Positions 7,944-16,479 of a stretch of 23,115 nt of DNA are shown here, one piece after another (within the stretch, counting starts at the first letter, position 1; each line of letters begins with the position of its first letter). Source of the DNA: Bacteroidia bacterium (GTDB taxonomy: Bacteria > Bacteroidota > Bacteroidia > AKYH767-A > OLB10); the NCBI GenBank assembly GCA_025450095.1, contig JANWID010000261.1, forward strand, positions 1 to 23,115, read 5' to 3'. The position numbers and the translations under genes were made by a program. Under the pieces are notes generated by a model. The model saw nothing but the letters and a program-made list of their open reading frames with translations. It was not told the DNA's origin and ran no database searches.

Positions 7944-9350
7944 ATGATGCCAATCCAGCCTGATACAAACTATTCCGAAAATCCGTATATCGAACTTTTC
8001 ATAAATCAAAAAAACAAGCATCCTGAAATTTCAAAACGTTCCGCCCGAAGAAGGATCTCGGATTTAACACGCCTGAGCCGGGCATTATTCAGGAACAGAG
8101 AAAATTTCCGGAAAGCCCTGTTCCTGGATTTCAATAAGCCATCTGCAGAAACGGATATCACAGAAATTTATCCTGTGATGAAAGAAATCAGGCATGCTAA
8201 GGACCAGCTTCGCAACTGGATGCGTCCCCGTAATGCTGAAAACGGATTCGCATTTAAATTCACACGAAATAAAATAATATATACCGGTAAAGGAGTTTGC
8301 CTTGTGCTTTCTCCCTGGAACTACCCGGTTTCACTGGCACTTGGTCCAATTGTTTCTGCAATTGCGGCAGGAAATAATGTTATTATCAAGCCATCGGAGT
8401 TAACACCTCATACTTCACAGTTATTGCGAAAATTCATTGGTGAGGTTTTCCCTGAAGACGAAATTGCAGTCGTTGAAGGAAGTAGTGATGCTGCCATCGA
8501 GCTCCTTAAACTACCATTTGATCATATTTTTTTTACTGGGGGATCCGAAACCGGCAAGAAAGTTATGAAAGCCGCGGCGGAAAATCTTTCCACAGTAACC
8601 CTGGAGCTCGGCGGAAAATCTCCTGTGTATGTTCACCACGATTGTAATATTCAGGATGCGATTGATAAAATTACCGCATCCAAGTTGATAAACTGCGGAC
8701 AAACATGTGTTGCTCCCGATTATATCCTAGTTCATCACGAGGTAAAACAGGAACTGATCACTGCGTTGGAAATGTCGTTCAGGAAGTATTACAATAACAC
8801 AAACGAAGGTAAAATAGTAAATTATGCCTCCGTTATAAATGAACGTCATTACCAAAGACTTCAAAGACTTTCAAATAGCTCCGACTCGCCTTCACGGGAA
8901 ACCGGGTTGTTTTTAAAACCGAAACTGATGCCTGATGTAAGCATGCAGGATCCGGTTATGAAAGAAGAAATTTTCGGACCTATCCTTCCTGTAATCGGAG
9001 TAATTAATGAAGGAGAAGCCGTGAAGCATATTCATTCATTGCCGGAACCACTTAGCATATATGTTTTTACAAGGGATAGAAAAGTGAAAGAGCTATTTAA
9101 AAATTATACCCGTTCAGGAAGTATTTGTTTTAATGATTGTGCATTGCACTTTCTGCATCCGGGATTGCCTTTCGGTGGTGTAGGAAACAGTGGAATGGGA
9201 AGGGCACACGGTAAAGCCGGATTTCTTGAATTCAGCAATGAAAGGGTGATTTTTGAACAACGGACCGGGTTTACGATGGCAAAAATGCTTTATCCTCCAC
9301 ACGGCAGGGTTAAGCGTAAATTAATTGACTGGCTTTTGAAATATTTTTAA
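7944..9350 (+). CDS. Aldehyde dehydrogenase (ALDH3-like, NAD(P)-dependent)
   Basis: This is an aldehyde dehydrogenase of about 468 residues, the short form seen in class 3-like and coniferyl-type members. It oxidises aldehydes to carboxylates. Numbered from the ATG at 7944, the SPWNYP segment with the catalytic Asn is at 123-128. The Rossmann motif FTGGSETG is at 197-204. The general base Glu221 lies in LELGGKS and the nucleophile Cys255 in NCGQTCVAP. EIFGPILPV and the FGGVGNSGMG segment near the C terminus are also family features. A hydrophobic, basic tail (MLYPPHGRVKRKLIDWLLKYF-like) ends the protein, as in membrane-associated fatty aldehyde dehydrogenases; membrane contact is inferred. 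The frame is also open from a TTG at 7935, but tandem ATGs at 7944 and 7947 are better starts. It is divergent from the histidine kinase and its end is 13 bases from the end of gpsA. Confidence 0.94.
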   Translation: MMPIQPDTNYSENPYIELFINQKNKHPEISKRSARRRISDLTRLSRALFRNRENFRKALFLDFNKPSAETDITEIYPVMKEIRHAKDQLRNWMRPRNAENGFAFKFTRNKIIYTGKGVCLVLSPWNYPVSLALGPIVSAIAAGNNVIIKPSELTPHTSQLLRKFIGEVFPEDEIAVVEGSSDAAIELLKLPFDHIFFTGGSETGKKVMKAAAENLSTVTLELGGKSPVYVHHDCNIQDAIDKITASKLINCGQTCVAPDYILVHHEVKQELITALEMSFRKYYNNTNEGKIVNYASVINERHYQRLQRLSNSSDSPSRETGLFLKPKLMPDVSMQDPVMKEEIFGPILPVIGVINEGEAVKHIHSLPEPLSIYVFTRDRKVKELFKNYTRSGSICFNDCALHFLHPGLPFGGVGNSGMGRAHGKAGFLEFSNERVIFEQRTGFTMAKMLYPPHGRVKRKLIDWLLKYF

Positions 9351-9363
9351 AATCTGCTGGTTA

Positions 9364-10362
9364 CTATTTCAAAATTCCAGTCAGTTTTTCGATCTCTGTT
9401 CTGGCTTGCACCTGTTCATACAATATTCTGTAAACAGCATCACATACCGGGAGATTCACTACATATTTTTTATTCAATTCATAAATACATTTTACAGCAT
9501 AATATCCTTCGGCAATCATATTCATTTCCATTTGAGCTGACTTTACCGGGTAACCTTTACCTATCATGCTTCCGAACAAACGGTTCCTGCTGAATTGAGA
9601 ATAGGAAGTTACCAGAAGATCACCCAGGTAAGCTGAATCATTGATATCACGTGTTATTGGAGAAACTGCATCTACAAAGCGTTTTATTTCCTGGATGGCG
9701 TTGGCGATTAAAACAGCCTGGAAATTATCACCATATCCCAAACCATGGCAAATACCGCTGGCTACCGCAATAATATTTTTTATTACGGCAGCGTATTCTG
9801 TCCCGTAAATATCATCAGACACGGATGTGCGGATATACCTGCATTGCATCAGAGTAGCAAGTCTAACGGCACGGTCTGTATCCTGGCTGGCTATAGTAAG
9901 ATAGGATAATTTTTCAAGTGCTACTTCTTCGGCATGACAGGGTCCTGTAATTACACCGATATTAGATAATGGAATGGAGAGCTTCCGGTTTAAATAATCG
10001 CCAACAATCAACAGATCTTCCGGAACAATACCTTTGATAGCGGAGAATACAGATTTATTACGAAGCATCTCCGGATCGATTGTATCCATAACCTTTTTCA
10101 GAAAAGCAGAAGGAACAGCAAGGATTACAATTTCAGAATCTTCAAGTGCTGTGGTTATATCGTGAACCGGCTTTACTTTATCAATATTTATTTCAACATC
10201 TGTAAGGTAAGTGGGATTATGATGGTGATTCAGAACGAAATTTACCGATTCGGGGTTCCTTAACCACCACCTGACTTTTACATCATTATTTGAAATTATT
10301 TTAACGATGGCTGTAGCCCAGCTCCCTCCGCCGATCACAGCAATTTTCGCCTGTGGATGCAT
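9364..10362 (-). CDS. gpsA: Glycerol-3-phosphate dehydrogenase [NAD(P)+]
   Basis: This is a 332-residue GpsA, normal length, which reduces dihydroxyacetone phosphate to sn-glycerol-3-phosphate for phospholipid synthesis. The dinucleotide-binding loop is GGGSWATA at 11-18. SAIKG carries Lys110. GPCHAEE at 140-146 corresponds to the GPSxAxE motif of the family. The catalytic Lys195 lies in AAVIKNIIA, followed by the helix-rich C-terminal domain with GYGDN at about 209-213. It begins 25 bases after the stop of the M28 peptidase gene on the same strand, so a two-gene transcript is likely. The stop codon is TAG, which shows that amber is a working terminator in this genome. The short, AT-rich gap upstream has no promoter that I recognise. 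Confidence 0.97.
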   Translation of the reverse strand: MHPQAKIAVIGGGSWATAIVKIISNNDVKVRWWLRNPESVNFVLNHHHNPTYLTDVEINIDKVKPVHDITTALEDSEIVILAVPSAFLKKVMDTIDPEMLRNKSVFSAIKGIVPEDLLIVGDYLNRKLSIPLSNIGVITGPCHAEEVALEKLSYLTIASQDTDRAVRLATLMQCRYIRTSVSDDIYGTEYAAVIKNIIAVASGICHGLGYGDNFQAVLIANAIQEIKRFVDAVSPITRDINDSAYLGDLLVTSYSQFSRNRLFGSMIGKGYPVKSAQMEMNMIAEGYYAVKCIYELNKKYVVNLPVCDAVYRILYEQVQARTEIEKLTGILK

Positions 10363-10387
10363 AAAAGCCGACGATTAAAATTTAAAA

Positions 10388-12097
10388 TTAAAAAACTACT
10401 TCCGTTGACAGCGTTTCCTCACCCCGTTTGAAACTCACAGTTGCTTTTTCACCTTTTGAAAATTTACCGAGGGCTTTCATATAGCTCATCATATCGCTAA
10501 CTTTATGCTCACCCATCTGGATAACAATATCGCCAGCTTTCATTCCTGCTTTTTGCGCGGGTTTCCCATCACTGACTCCATCGATACGCATGCCGTTTCC
10601 TTCAAAGGCATAATCGGGAACCACTCCCAGTGTAACTTTAAATCTTGGTGCTTCTTCATTTGAAGAATCAGCTGTTTTCGTAAAAGGTAATTTGCCCTGT
10701 TGATCCAGTTCTTCTATCAGTCTGAGCATATATGAAATAATATCCTGCTCTCCTTTATAATTAATTTTTGACTCATCATCATCCGGCTTGTGATAATCGG
10801 AATGGGTGCCTGAAAAAAAATGCAATACCGGGATATCCTGCAGGTAAAATGAAGTATGATCCGATGGTCCCACTCCCGATTCGGTAGTTTTTGTTCGCAA
10901 CCCGTTAATAGAAATATCGGCAAATGCTTTATTCCATTCGGGAGAGGTTCCTGCACCGTTAATAATCAATACAGGGTCTTCAGGTTTCAGCCGGCCTACC
11001 ATATCCATGTTGAGCATGTAATTGATCTTTTCTTTAGCGACTGGCAGATGTTTTATCAGGAAGTTGGAACCAAGGAGACCCATTTCCTCGCCGGAAAAAG
11101 CGATGAAAAGATAATTGTTTCCTTTAAATCCGGATTGTTTAAGCAAACGTGCCAGTTCAATCAGTGCAGCCGTTCCACTGGCATTATCATCTGCACCGTT
11201 ATGAATCGATTTGGTATCTCCCCTGTATAGCGAACCTTCAATTCCGTAACCAAGATGATCATAATGGGCACCGATAACAACCGTGAACGGAGCGTTGTTA
11301 TCGATATACCCGATTACATTATTCCCGGTTTTTTCATTACGGAGAATTTCTGTTTTACCGTTTACCATAATACTTTTTGAGCCATTCAATAAAACGGCCG
11401 CAGCACTATCGGCAAATATTACAGGAAGATTGGTAGGAGTAATGCGATTGGAATACCTGGATGAAGGATCTTCAGTATTCTTATCAGAATTAATAAAAAT
11501 CACTGCAACAGCTCCTCTGGAAGTTGCGGAATCTATTCGGGTACGGATGTCGGCATACTCTGCCAGTCGCGAGTGTGGATCCATTCCTTCCGGAAAACCA
11601 TACTCCATTATAAAAACTTTTCCCTGAAGTTCAGTCAGACCTGCATAATCATCCCTCCCTGGGGCGGCAATTCCGTAACCTACTGAAACTACCTGGCCAT
11701 GAAACTCCATATTTGCAGAGTATCCAAGCGGAAAAAAATCCGTTCCCGCATTAAAACTTTTCTTTCCCACAACGAGCTCGTTGCTCTTACCCATGTAGGA
11801 CCCTGCATTGAACGGAAAAGGTTGTACGTAACCGTTAGTTCCTTTAGGAATTAAGCCAACAGACCGGAATTTCCCGGTAAGATACATATATGCTTTTTTT
11901 TCACCTACAGTGCCCGTTTCGCGACCTTCCATTGCATCGTCGGCAAGTGCCATAATATATTGCCGGAGTAAAACTGTATCCGGTACCAATGTCGGGGTTC
12001 CCTTTGGAGTGTCTGTAATGAGGTGTTGCGCATAGACATGGCATGTAAATAAAGACACCATGACCAGTAGGAAAATTGAACGTGAAATATAATTCAT
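10388..12097 (-). CDS. Secreted M28 family metallopeptidase with PA and PDZ domains
   Basis: This is a 569-residue exported aminopeptidase-like enzyme. A signal peptide (residues 1-23, ending VYA before QH) is followed by a short leader region and a PA-type insert (about 130-250). The M28 zinc-peptidase core comes next and a PDZ domain closes the protein (about 485-569). The di-zinc site is complete by motif: His278 in GAHYDH, the bridging Asp303 in GADDNASGT, the Glu337/Glu338 pair in SGEEMG, Asp365 in NMDMVG, and His436 in HSDYHKPDD. It should therefore be an active metallo-aminopeptidase or carboxypeptidase in the periplasm or outside the cell, with the PDZ domain perhaps handling substrate ends. 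Substrate preference cannot be told. Start ATG at 12097 lies behind a TAGTTTTG box. It heads the gpsA transcript. Functional linkage to gpsA is not obvious. Confidence 0.94.
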   Translation of the reverse strand: MNYISRSIFLLVMVSLFTCHVYAQHLITDTPKGTPTLVPDTVLLRQYIMALADDAMEGRETGTVGEKKAYMYLTGKFRSVGLIPKGTNGYVQPFPFNAGSYMGKSNELVVGKKSFNAGTDFFPLGYSANMEFHGQVVSVGYGIAAPGRDDYAGLTELQGKVFIMEYGFPEGMDPHSRLAEYADIRTRIDSATSRGAVAVIFINSDKNTEDPSSRYSNRITPTNLPVIFADSAAAVLLNGSKSIMVNGKTEILRNEKTGNNVIGYIDNNAPFTVVIGAHYDHLGYGIEGSLYRGDTKSIHNGADDNASGTAALIELARLLKQSGFKGNNYLFIAFSGEEMGLLGSNFLIKHLPVAKEKINYMLNMDMVGRLKPEDPVLIINGAGTSPEWNKAFADISINGLRTKTTESGVGPSDHTSFYLQDIPVLHFFSGTHSDYHKPDDDESKINYKGEQDIISYMLRLIEELDQQGKLPFTKTADSSNEEAPRFKVTLGVVPDYAFEGNGMRIDGVSDGKPAQKAGMKAGDIVIQMGEHKVSDMMSYMKALGKFSKGEKATVSFKRGEETLSTEVVF

Positions 12098-12118
12098 AAT
12101 TTATTTCATTGATGAATG

Positions 12119-12126
12119 CAAAACTA
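12119..12126 (-). promoter_or_regulatory. Candidate -7 promoter box for the M28 peptidase
   Basis: On the minus strand this is TAGTTTTG, a TAnnTTTG match 21 bases before the peptidase ATG. A spaced TTTG partner is not clear. It lies in the divergent gap shared with the LytTR regulator. Confidence 0.4.
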
Positions 12127-12249
12127 ATCAAATTCGGCAAAGCAAGTCACAATTCAATTGATTTTAGCTGAGTTAGGAAGAAAATTACGCGTGCATTACA
12201 TTTACTACCAGGTAAAGTACCGGTTCTTTTAAATCAGGCAAACTGAAAA

Positions 12250-12281
12250 TTTGTTGTTTTAAAATCTAATATCTATATTTA
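12250..12281 (+). promoter_or_regulatory. Candidate promoter for the LytTR regulator-kinase pair
   Basis: TTTG at 12250-12253, a 20-base spacer, then TATATTTA at 12274-12281. This resembles the Bacteroidota -33/-7 pair (TTTG, 19-21 bases, TAnnTTTG) with one mismatch at the last base. Transcription would begin near 12288, inside the open frame of the regulator, leaving room for a leader of about 45-70 bases. Confidence 0.45.
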
Positions 12282-12357
12282 GGTCACTATCGATAACCTG
12301 GATTTTAAGTCAAAATTCCTTCTGAGGAAATATATTTTTTCAAATTCCCGTATCCAC

Positions 12358-13101
12358 AAGACCAAATTAAAAACACTGATTGTCGATGATGAGACCCATG
12401 GCAGGGAGAATCTCAGAATCCTGATACAGCTTCATTGTCCTGAACTGGAAATTACCGGAGAGGCATCAAATGTTGAAGAAGCCGTTGACCTGATTACAAA
12501 TGATTATCCTGACCTGATCTTCCTGGATATCCTGATGCCTGTGCATAATGGATTTAATCTGTTAGACCATTTCCCGGACCGGAAATTTGTCGTTGTTTTT
12601 GTATCGGCTTCTGTAGATTATGGTATTAAAGCTGTTAAAGCCGGGGTTATGGATTATGTTTTAAAACCTATTGATGTTCGTGAATTGCAGATGGCTGTTG
12701 CAAAAGTAGTCAGTCATTATTGTGGTCCGCACATTACGGGATTTCAGCCCGACAAAATCACCCGGATAGCACTATCGCACTCCAATGGATTTAACCTGGA
12801 AGCGATCGAAAATATTGTTCGCTTACAAGCCGATGATAATTATACGAAAGTCTTTACCGTTTCGGGGAAACAATATCTGATTTCACGACCCTTGAAGGAT
12901 TTTGAAAGAGCACTCCCATCCGATCATTTTGTAAGAACCCATAAGTCTTTTATCATCAATATCCGTCATCTTAAAAATTTCAGTAATGAAGATGGAGGAG
13001 TTGCCATTCTCAATGATGGAATAAAAGTGCCTATTTCCAAGAGAAAAAATTCGACATTCTTTGATGCCTTGAAAAAATTCTCATTGATGCTTCGTTCCTA
13101 A
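12358..13101 (+). CDS. LytTR-family response regulator (start codon not canonical)
   Basis: This is a receiver domain followed by a LytTR DNA-binding domain, about 247 residues if translation begins near 12358. The receiver motifs are in frame: the acidic pair in LIVDDE (12379 onward), the phosphoacceptor Asp in FLDILMP (codon 12526-12528, residue 57), VSAS and the Lys in DYVLKPID. The LytTR half has the usual NIVRLQADDNYTKVF start and the FVRTHKSFIINI core. It binds DNA and should be phosphorylated by the kinase that follows 25 bases downstream. The frame is open from 12283 but contains no ATG, GTG or TTG before the ATG at 12535, and a protein from 12535 would lack the phosphoacceptor Asp. 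The natural start would read M-T-K-L-K-T-L; the codon in that place is AAG at 12358, one base from ATG. ATT at 12334 and CTG at 12322 are other possible starts. The coordinates given are therefore an inference. Confidence 0.82.
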   Translation, partial: KTKLKTLIVDDETHGRENLRILIQLHCPELEITGEASNVEEAVDLITNDYPDLIFLDILMPVHNGFNLLDHFPDRKFVVVFVSASVDYGIKAVKAGVMDYVLKPIDVRELQMAVAKVVSHYCGPHITGFQPDKITRIALSHSNGFNLEAIENIVRLQADDNYTKVFTVSGKQYLISRPLKDFERALPSDHFVRTHKSFIINIRHLKNFSNEDGGVAILNDGIKVPISKRKNSTFFDALKKFSLMLRS

Positions 13102-13126
13102 CCCATTAATTTGAGTTTCTGAAACC

Positions 13127-16072
13127 ATGAAAAGGCGACCGAACAGGTTTTTATTCTCCCTGATTTTCATTTTGCTGTTATTTTCCGAAAATGTTTTATC
13201 CCAGATATATCCTTTTAATAATTATTCAGTCCGCCAGGGACTGATAAATTCCAATGTATATGCAATGGCTCAGGATCAGGCTGGTTTTATCTGGCTGGGG
13301 ACTGAAAACGGGTTAAGTCGCTTTGATGGAATAAATTTTAAAAATTATCCGCTGGATCTGCTGGGAATTAAATCTTACATCTCTTCATTATTGGTTCTAG
13401 ACAATGGCGAAATAATGTTCGGCAGTGGTAGTGATGGGGTTTTTGTTTTCAATCCTTTAACGGAGAAGGTGAGGTTGTTTTCAAAAACTCCAATTGCGAG
13501 AAGTAATCAAATCATTCAATATAATGAAGTGATCATTTCTCTTCATGAAAACAGATGCTTTAATTTCTTTTCAAAAAACTCAGGTAAAATGTTGTTTATG
13601 GACAATATTCTCTTAGAAAACTGTACTAACAAAGCATATTCATCTTATCTTACGAAAAGTAATAAATTATTATTAGGAAGGAGTGATGGACTTTATCAAT
13701 TACAAGGGGACAAACAAATAAAATTAAACATAAAAGGATTAGAAAATGCACCGGTATATTCAATTATTGAAAAAGATCAGGAATTAATTGTTGGGATCGA
13801 AGGATCAATTATTAGTATTCAAGATAATAGAGTTAAAGACACACTATATTCTTTTAACAATAAGAAAGCATGTATTCGGAATCTCAGTATAGATAAAAAA
13901 AAGAACATTTGGTTTAGTCTCTGGGGTACTCAGAAAATATTTTCACTATATGAAGGGAAAATAACACCAATTTCTGAGATTGCTAATATTATTAATGGTT
14001 CTATTACAGGGATTTTTTGTGCTAAAGATAGTTTAATGTACGTAAGCATTTTAGGAAGTGGTTTATATATTTTTAATAATTATCATATAATAAATTATCC
14101 TCCTTCAAAAGGTGTTTTAAGCTCTACTATAAATAAAATAACCAAAACCAGAAAAGGGTTAATTATTTTGGGAACTCAACAAGGCTTAGCCTTTCTGAAT
14201 CCAAATTCAGATAAAATCGAAAATTTTAATTCTAATAATTATAGTACTAAGTATGTTAAGTATTTGTTTACAAATGATAATGATGAAATTTTAGTTGGAA
14301 TTACAAGTTCGGACCTGGCTTATTCTTTTAAAAATCCTACCCCTGTACATAATGAAAACACTAAGATCATTTATTCACATTGTACAGCAATTTGGGCTGA
14401 CAAAAATCACACTATTGCTGGAAATTGGGATAACATGCTTATTCAATATCATTCAAAAGATTTTAAATATGTGCGTAAGAAAGAATCTATCATACCCTGC
14501 CTATATAATATAAATAGAATTAACTGTTTGTACAACGATCCTTATAGTAATTTTTGGATTGGCAGTCAAAAAGGGTTATGTGTCATCAACAATGAAGGTG
14601 AAAAATTTTTTCCATCCGGAAATTTTCAAAATGAAGAAATTAGGCAAATTGAATATTTTGATCAGGATGAGTTGATGATTGTTTCTAATTGTGGTTATTA
14701 TATTCTAAAAATTTGTCCAAATCCTCAATATGTAAGACTAATCAAAGAGAATGTTATTTTAGGTACAAATTGCGTTTCGCATACGGGTAAAAATGAATTT
14801 TTAGTTGGCACTAGTTATGGATTGTACTTCATCAATAACAATGAAAAAAATCTTATGACCATTCAAGATGGTATATTATCTGAAAACATCAATGATATAT
14901 ATTTTGAAATAGAAAGTTCAATGGCTTGGGTAGGTACCGCTGAAGGTTTGATGCAGGTTGATTTGAATTTGCTCCGTAAAGAAACAAACACTCCATTGGA
15001 AATTCGTCAGGTCATTTTGATCCGGGAGGGGAAACAACAGCTCCCGGACAATCCCAATATTTTTGAATATGACGCCAATGAATTTTATTTGAAATTTTAT
15101 GCGTTTCATTATAACAACCCAAGTCGCATCAGATATCAATATAAAACTGACAATGGAAATTGGAATAATGCTACGTCCAATGAAATACAATTTACTTCAT
15201 TTTCACCAGGAAATCACGCTATCTTAATACGCGCCGGTCTAATTGAAGAAGGATGGGGACCAATTCGTTCTGTAAATTTCAAAATTTTACCCCCATTCTA
15301 CCAAACCTGGTGGTTTTATCTGATTGAAACTTTAACCGGAGCCACACTGATTGGATTTGGAATTCGGTTCAGGTTGAAACAAATCAGGAAAAAGCAGGAA
15401 GAAGAAATACAGATCAAACAAAAGATAGTTGAACTACAACAAAAAGCACTTGCCAGCAACCTCAATCCACATTTTGTTTTTAATTCCCTCAATGCCATTC
15501 AACATTTTATAAATTGTAAGAGCGCACCTGAGGCCAACATTTATTTGGCAAAATTTTCAAGACTGATGCGGATGCACCTGAACATGGCCGAAGACGATAC
15601 AATAATTTTACAATCCGAAATACAACGCCTGGAATTCTATTTAAGCCTGGAACAATTACGATTCGATAAAAAATTGAAATGGGAAATCATCATTGATCCA
15701 TTATTGAATCCCGCGATCCTTGAAATCCCAAATATGGTAATTCAACCATTTATTGAAAATTCTATCTGGCACGGAATTATGCCGGCCACTTATGCTGGTT
15801 ATGTAAGTTTAAGAATCACAGCGGGTCCTGATGACAGCATCATAATTGTAATAACAGATAATGGTGTTGGGGTGCATTATAAACGCAAGGCGGGCATTAC
15901 CAGTCATAATTCGCGAGGCACACGCCTTATTCATGAGCGGCTCCGGCTTTTGGACCCCGCGAATGATAATAGACTCACTTATGAAGAGTTGAATCCTGGA
16001 ACACGTGTTACTGTTGTGCTTAGCTCAAAAATGTATCGGAAAACCACCGAAGAGGAGCCTGTATTCGGTTAA
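13127..16072 (+). CDS. Reg_prop/Y_Y_Y sensor histidine kinase of LytS (His_kinase) type
   Basis: This is a 981-residue membrane kinase. A signal peptide or anchor (about 8-26) leads into two-component-regulator propeller repeats. The first is clear at about 30-80 (GLINSNVYAMAQDQAG, then WLGTENGLSRFDG) and the last at about 605-620 (WVGTAEGLMQVD). A Y_Y_Y domain (about 650-722), a transmembrane helix (about 728-746), a charged coiled-coil linker (748-775) and a LytS/YehU-type kinase core follow. His782 lies in NPHFVFNSLNAIQ. The ATPase motifs are FIENS at about 876-880, DNGVG at 911-915 and RGTRLIHERL at about 930-939. The propeller should sense an extracellular cue, often a glycan in gut Bacteroidota, and pass it to the LytTR regulator upstream. 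Bases about 13500-14930 (residues about 125-600) are far more AT-rich than both ends. There is no frameshift. Ligand unknown. Confidence 0.93.
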   Translation: MKRRPNRFLFSLIFILLLFSENVLSQIYPFNNYSVRQGLINSNVYAMAQDQAGFIWLGTENGLSRFDGINFKNYPLDLLGIKSYISSLLVLDNGEIMFGSGSDGVFVFNPLTEKVRLFSKTPIARSNQIIQYNEVIISLHENRCFNFFSKNSGKMLFMDNILLENCTNKAYSSYLTKSNKLLLGRSDGLYQLQGDKQIKLNIKGLENAPVYSIIEKDQELIVGIEGSIISIQDNRVKDTLYSFNNKKACIRNLSIDKKKNIWFSLWGTQKIFSLYEGKITPISEIANIINGSITGIFCAKDSLMYVSILGSGLYIFNNYHIINYPPSKGVLSSTINKITKTRKGLIILGTQQGLAFLNPNSDKIENFNSNNYSTKYVKYLFTNDNDEILVGITSSDLAYSFKNPTPVHNENTKIIYSHCTAIWADKNHTIAGNWDNMLIQYHSKDFKYVRKKESIIPCLYNINRINCLYNDPYSNFWIGSQKGLCVINNEGEKFFPSGNFQNEEIRQIEYFDQDELMIVSNCGYYILKICPNPQYVRLIKENVILGTNCVSHTGKNEFLVGTSYGLYFINNNEKNLMTIQDGILSENINDIYFEIESSMAWVGTAEGLMQVDLNLLRKETNTPLEIRQVILIREGKQQLPDNPNIFEYDANEFYLKFYAFHYNNPSRIRYQYKTDNGNWNNATSNEIQFTSFSPGNHAILIRAGLIEEGWGPIRSVNFKILPPFYQTWWFYLIETLTGATLIGFGIRFRLKQIRKKQEEEIQIKQKIVELQQKALASNLNPHFVFNSLNAIQHFINCKSAPEANIYLAKFSRLMRMHLNMAEDDTIILQSEIQRLEFYLSLEQLRFDKKLKWEIIIDPLLNPAILEIPNMVIQPFIENSIWHGIMPATYAGYVSLRITAGPDDSIIIVITDNGVGVHYKRKAGITSHNSRGTRLIHERLRLLDPANDNRLTYEELNPGTRVTVVLSSKMYRKTTEEEPVFG

Positions 16073-16163
16073 ATAAATACGTTCCCTCAAAAAAAGCACC
16101 CGTTACCTAATTTTTTCTTGATTGAAATTGACAAGGTGATTTCATTTGCGCGTGTGTTTATTT

Positions 16164-16206
16164 AACCGGTGTAGCAGCTTTTCAAACTGGCACCGGTTTT
16201 CTTTTT
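16164..16206 (+). terminator. Rho-independent terminator of the LytTR-kinase operon
   Basis: AACCGGTG (16164-16171) pairs perfectly with CACCGGTT (16191-16198) around a 19-base loop, followed at once by a T-rich run TTTTCTTTTTC. It lies 91 bases after the kinase stop. The 8-bp stem is sound, though the loop is longer than usual. Confidence 0.65.
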
Positions 16207-16395
16207 CTACCCCGGTCTTTTGAAGCTTTCCGGGAAATTTCGCGATCCCTCAAAAATTACTGCCTTTACCTCATCAATCATGCGCTTTGGCTCATTCCCT
16301 CTTTTTATTCGATAAAAACCATGCTTTCTTTGAGTCATTCTTTTCAACCATGGAGTAAGGGCAGCAAGTTCTCCATACTTTTCGAAAAGCTTTTC

Positions 16396-16427
16396 AACCG
16401 CTCCTGGTAATCCCCCCGGGAGCGGTT
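16396..16427. repeat. Inverted repeat / hairpin downstream of rlmN
   Basis: AACCGCTCC (16396-16404) pairs with GGAGCGGTT (16419-16427) around a 14-base loop with a run of six C. Neither side is followed by a good T-tract, so it is at best an imperfect terminator for rlmN (52 bases after its stop on the minus strand) or an RNA stabiliser. Confidence 0.5.
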
Positions 16428-16479
16428 TAGCTAATTAAATGAACTTTGGTTTTGAAAACCATCCAAATGACATTGTAAA

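Larger units (their letters stand above)
16073..16479 (+). other. 407-base intergenic region between the LytS-type kinase and rlmN
   Basis: No recognisable gene lies here. It holds a likely rho-independent terminator for the plus-strand kinase operon (16164-16206) and a second long hairpin without a T-tract (16396-16427) next to the palindrome GAAAAGCTTTTC (16384-16395). The minus strand has a stop-free stretch from 16434 to a TAG at 16207 (75 codons) with protein-like composition but no upstream ATG. Its only ATG-initiated part is 43 residues (16338-16207). I cannot assign it to a family, and it may be chance or a gene remnant. Confidence 0.5.

Noticed and set aside
10856..11230. Plus-strand open frame of about 124 codons inside the M28 peptidase gene
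   Set aside because: It lies opposite the conserved zinc-site coding of the peptidase, shows no recognisable motif and looks like an antisense shadow.
12535..13101. Response regulator starting at the first ATG, 12535
   Set aside because: This would cut off the acidic pair and the phosphoacceptor Asp, which are encoded in the same frame just upstream and look intact.
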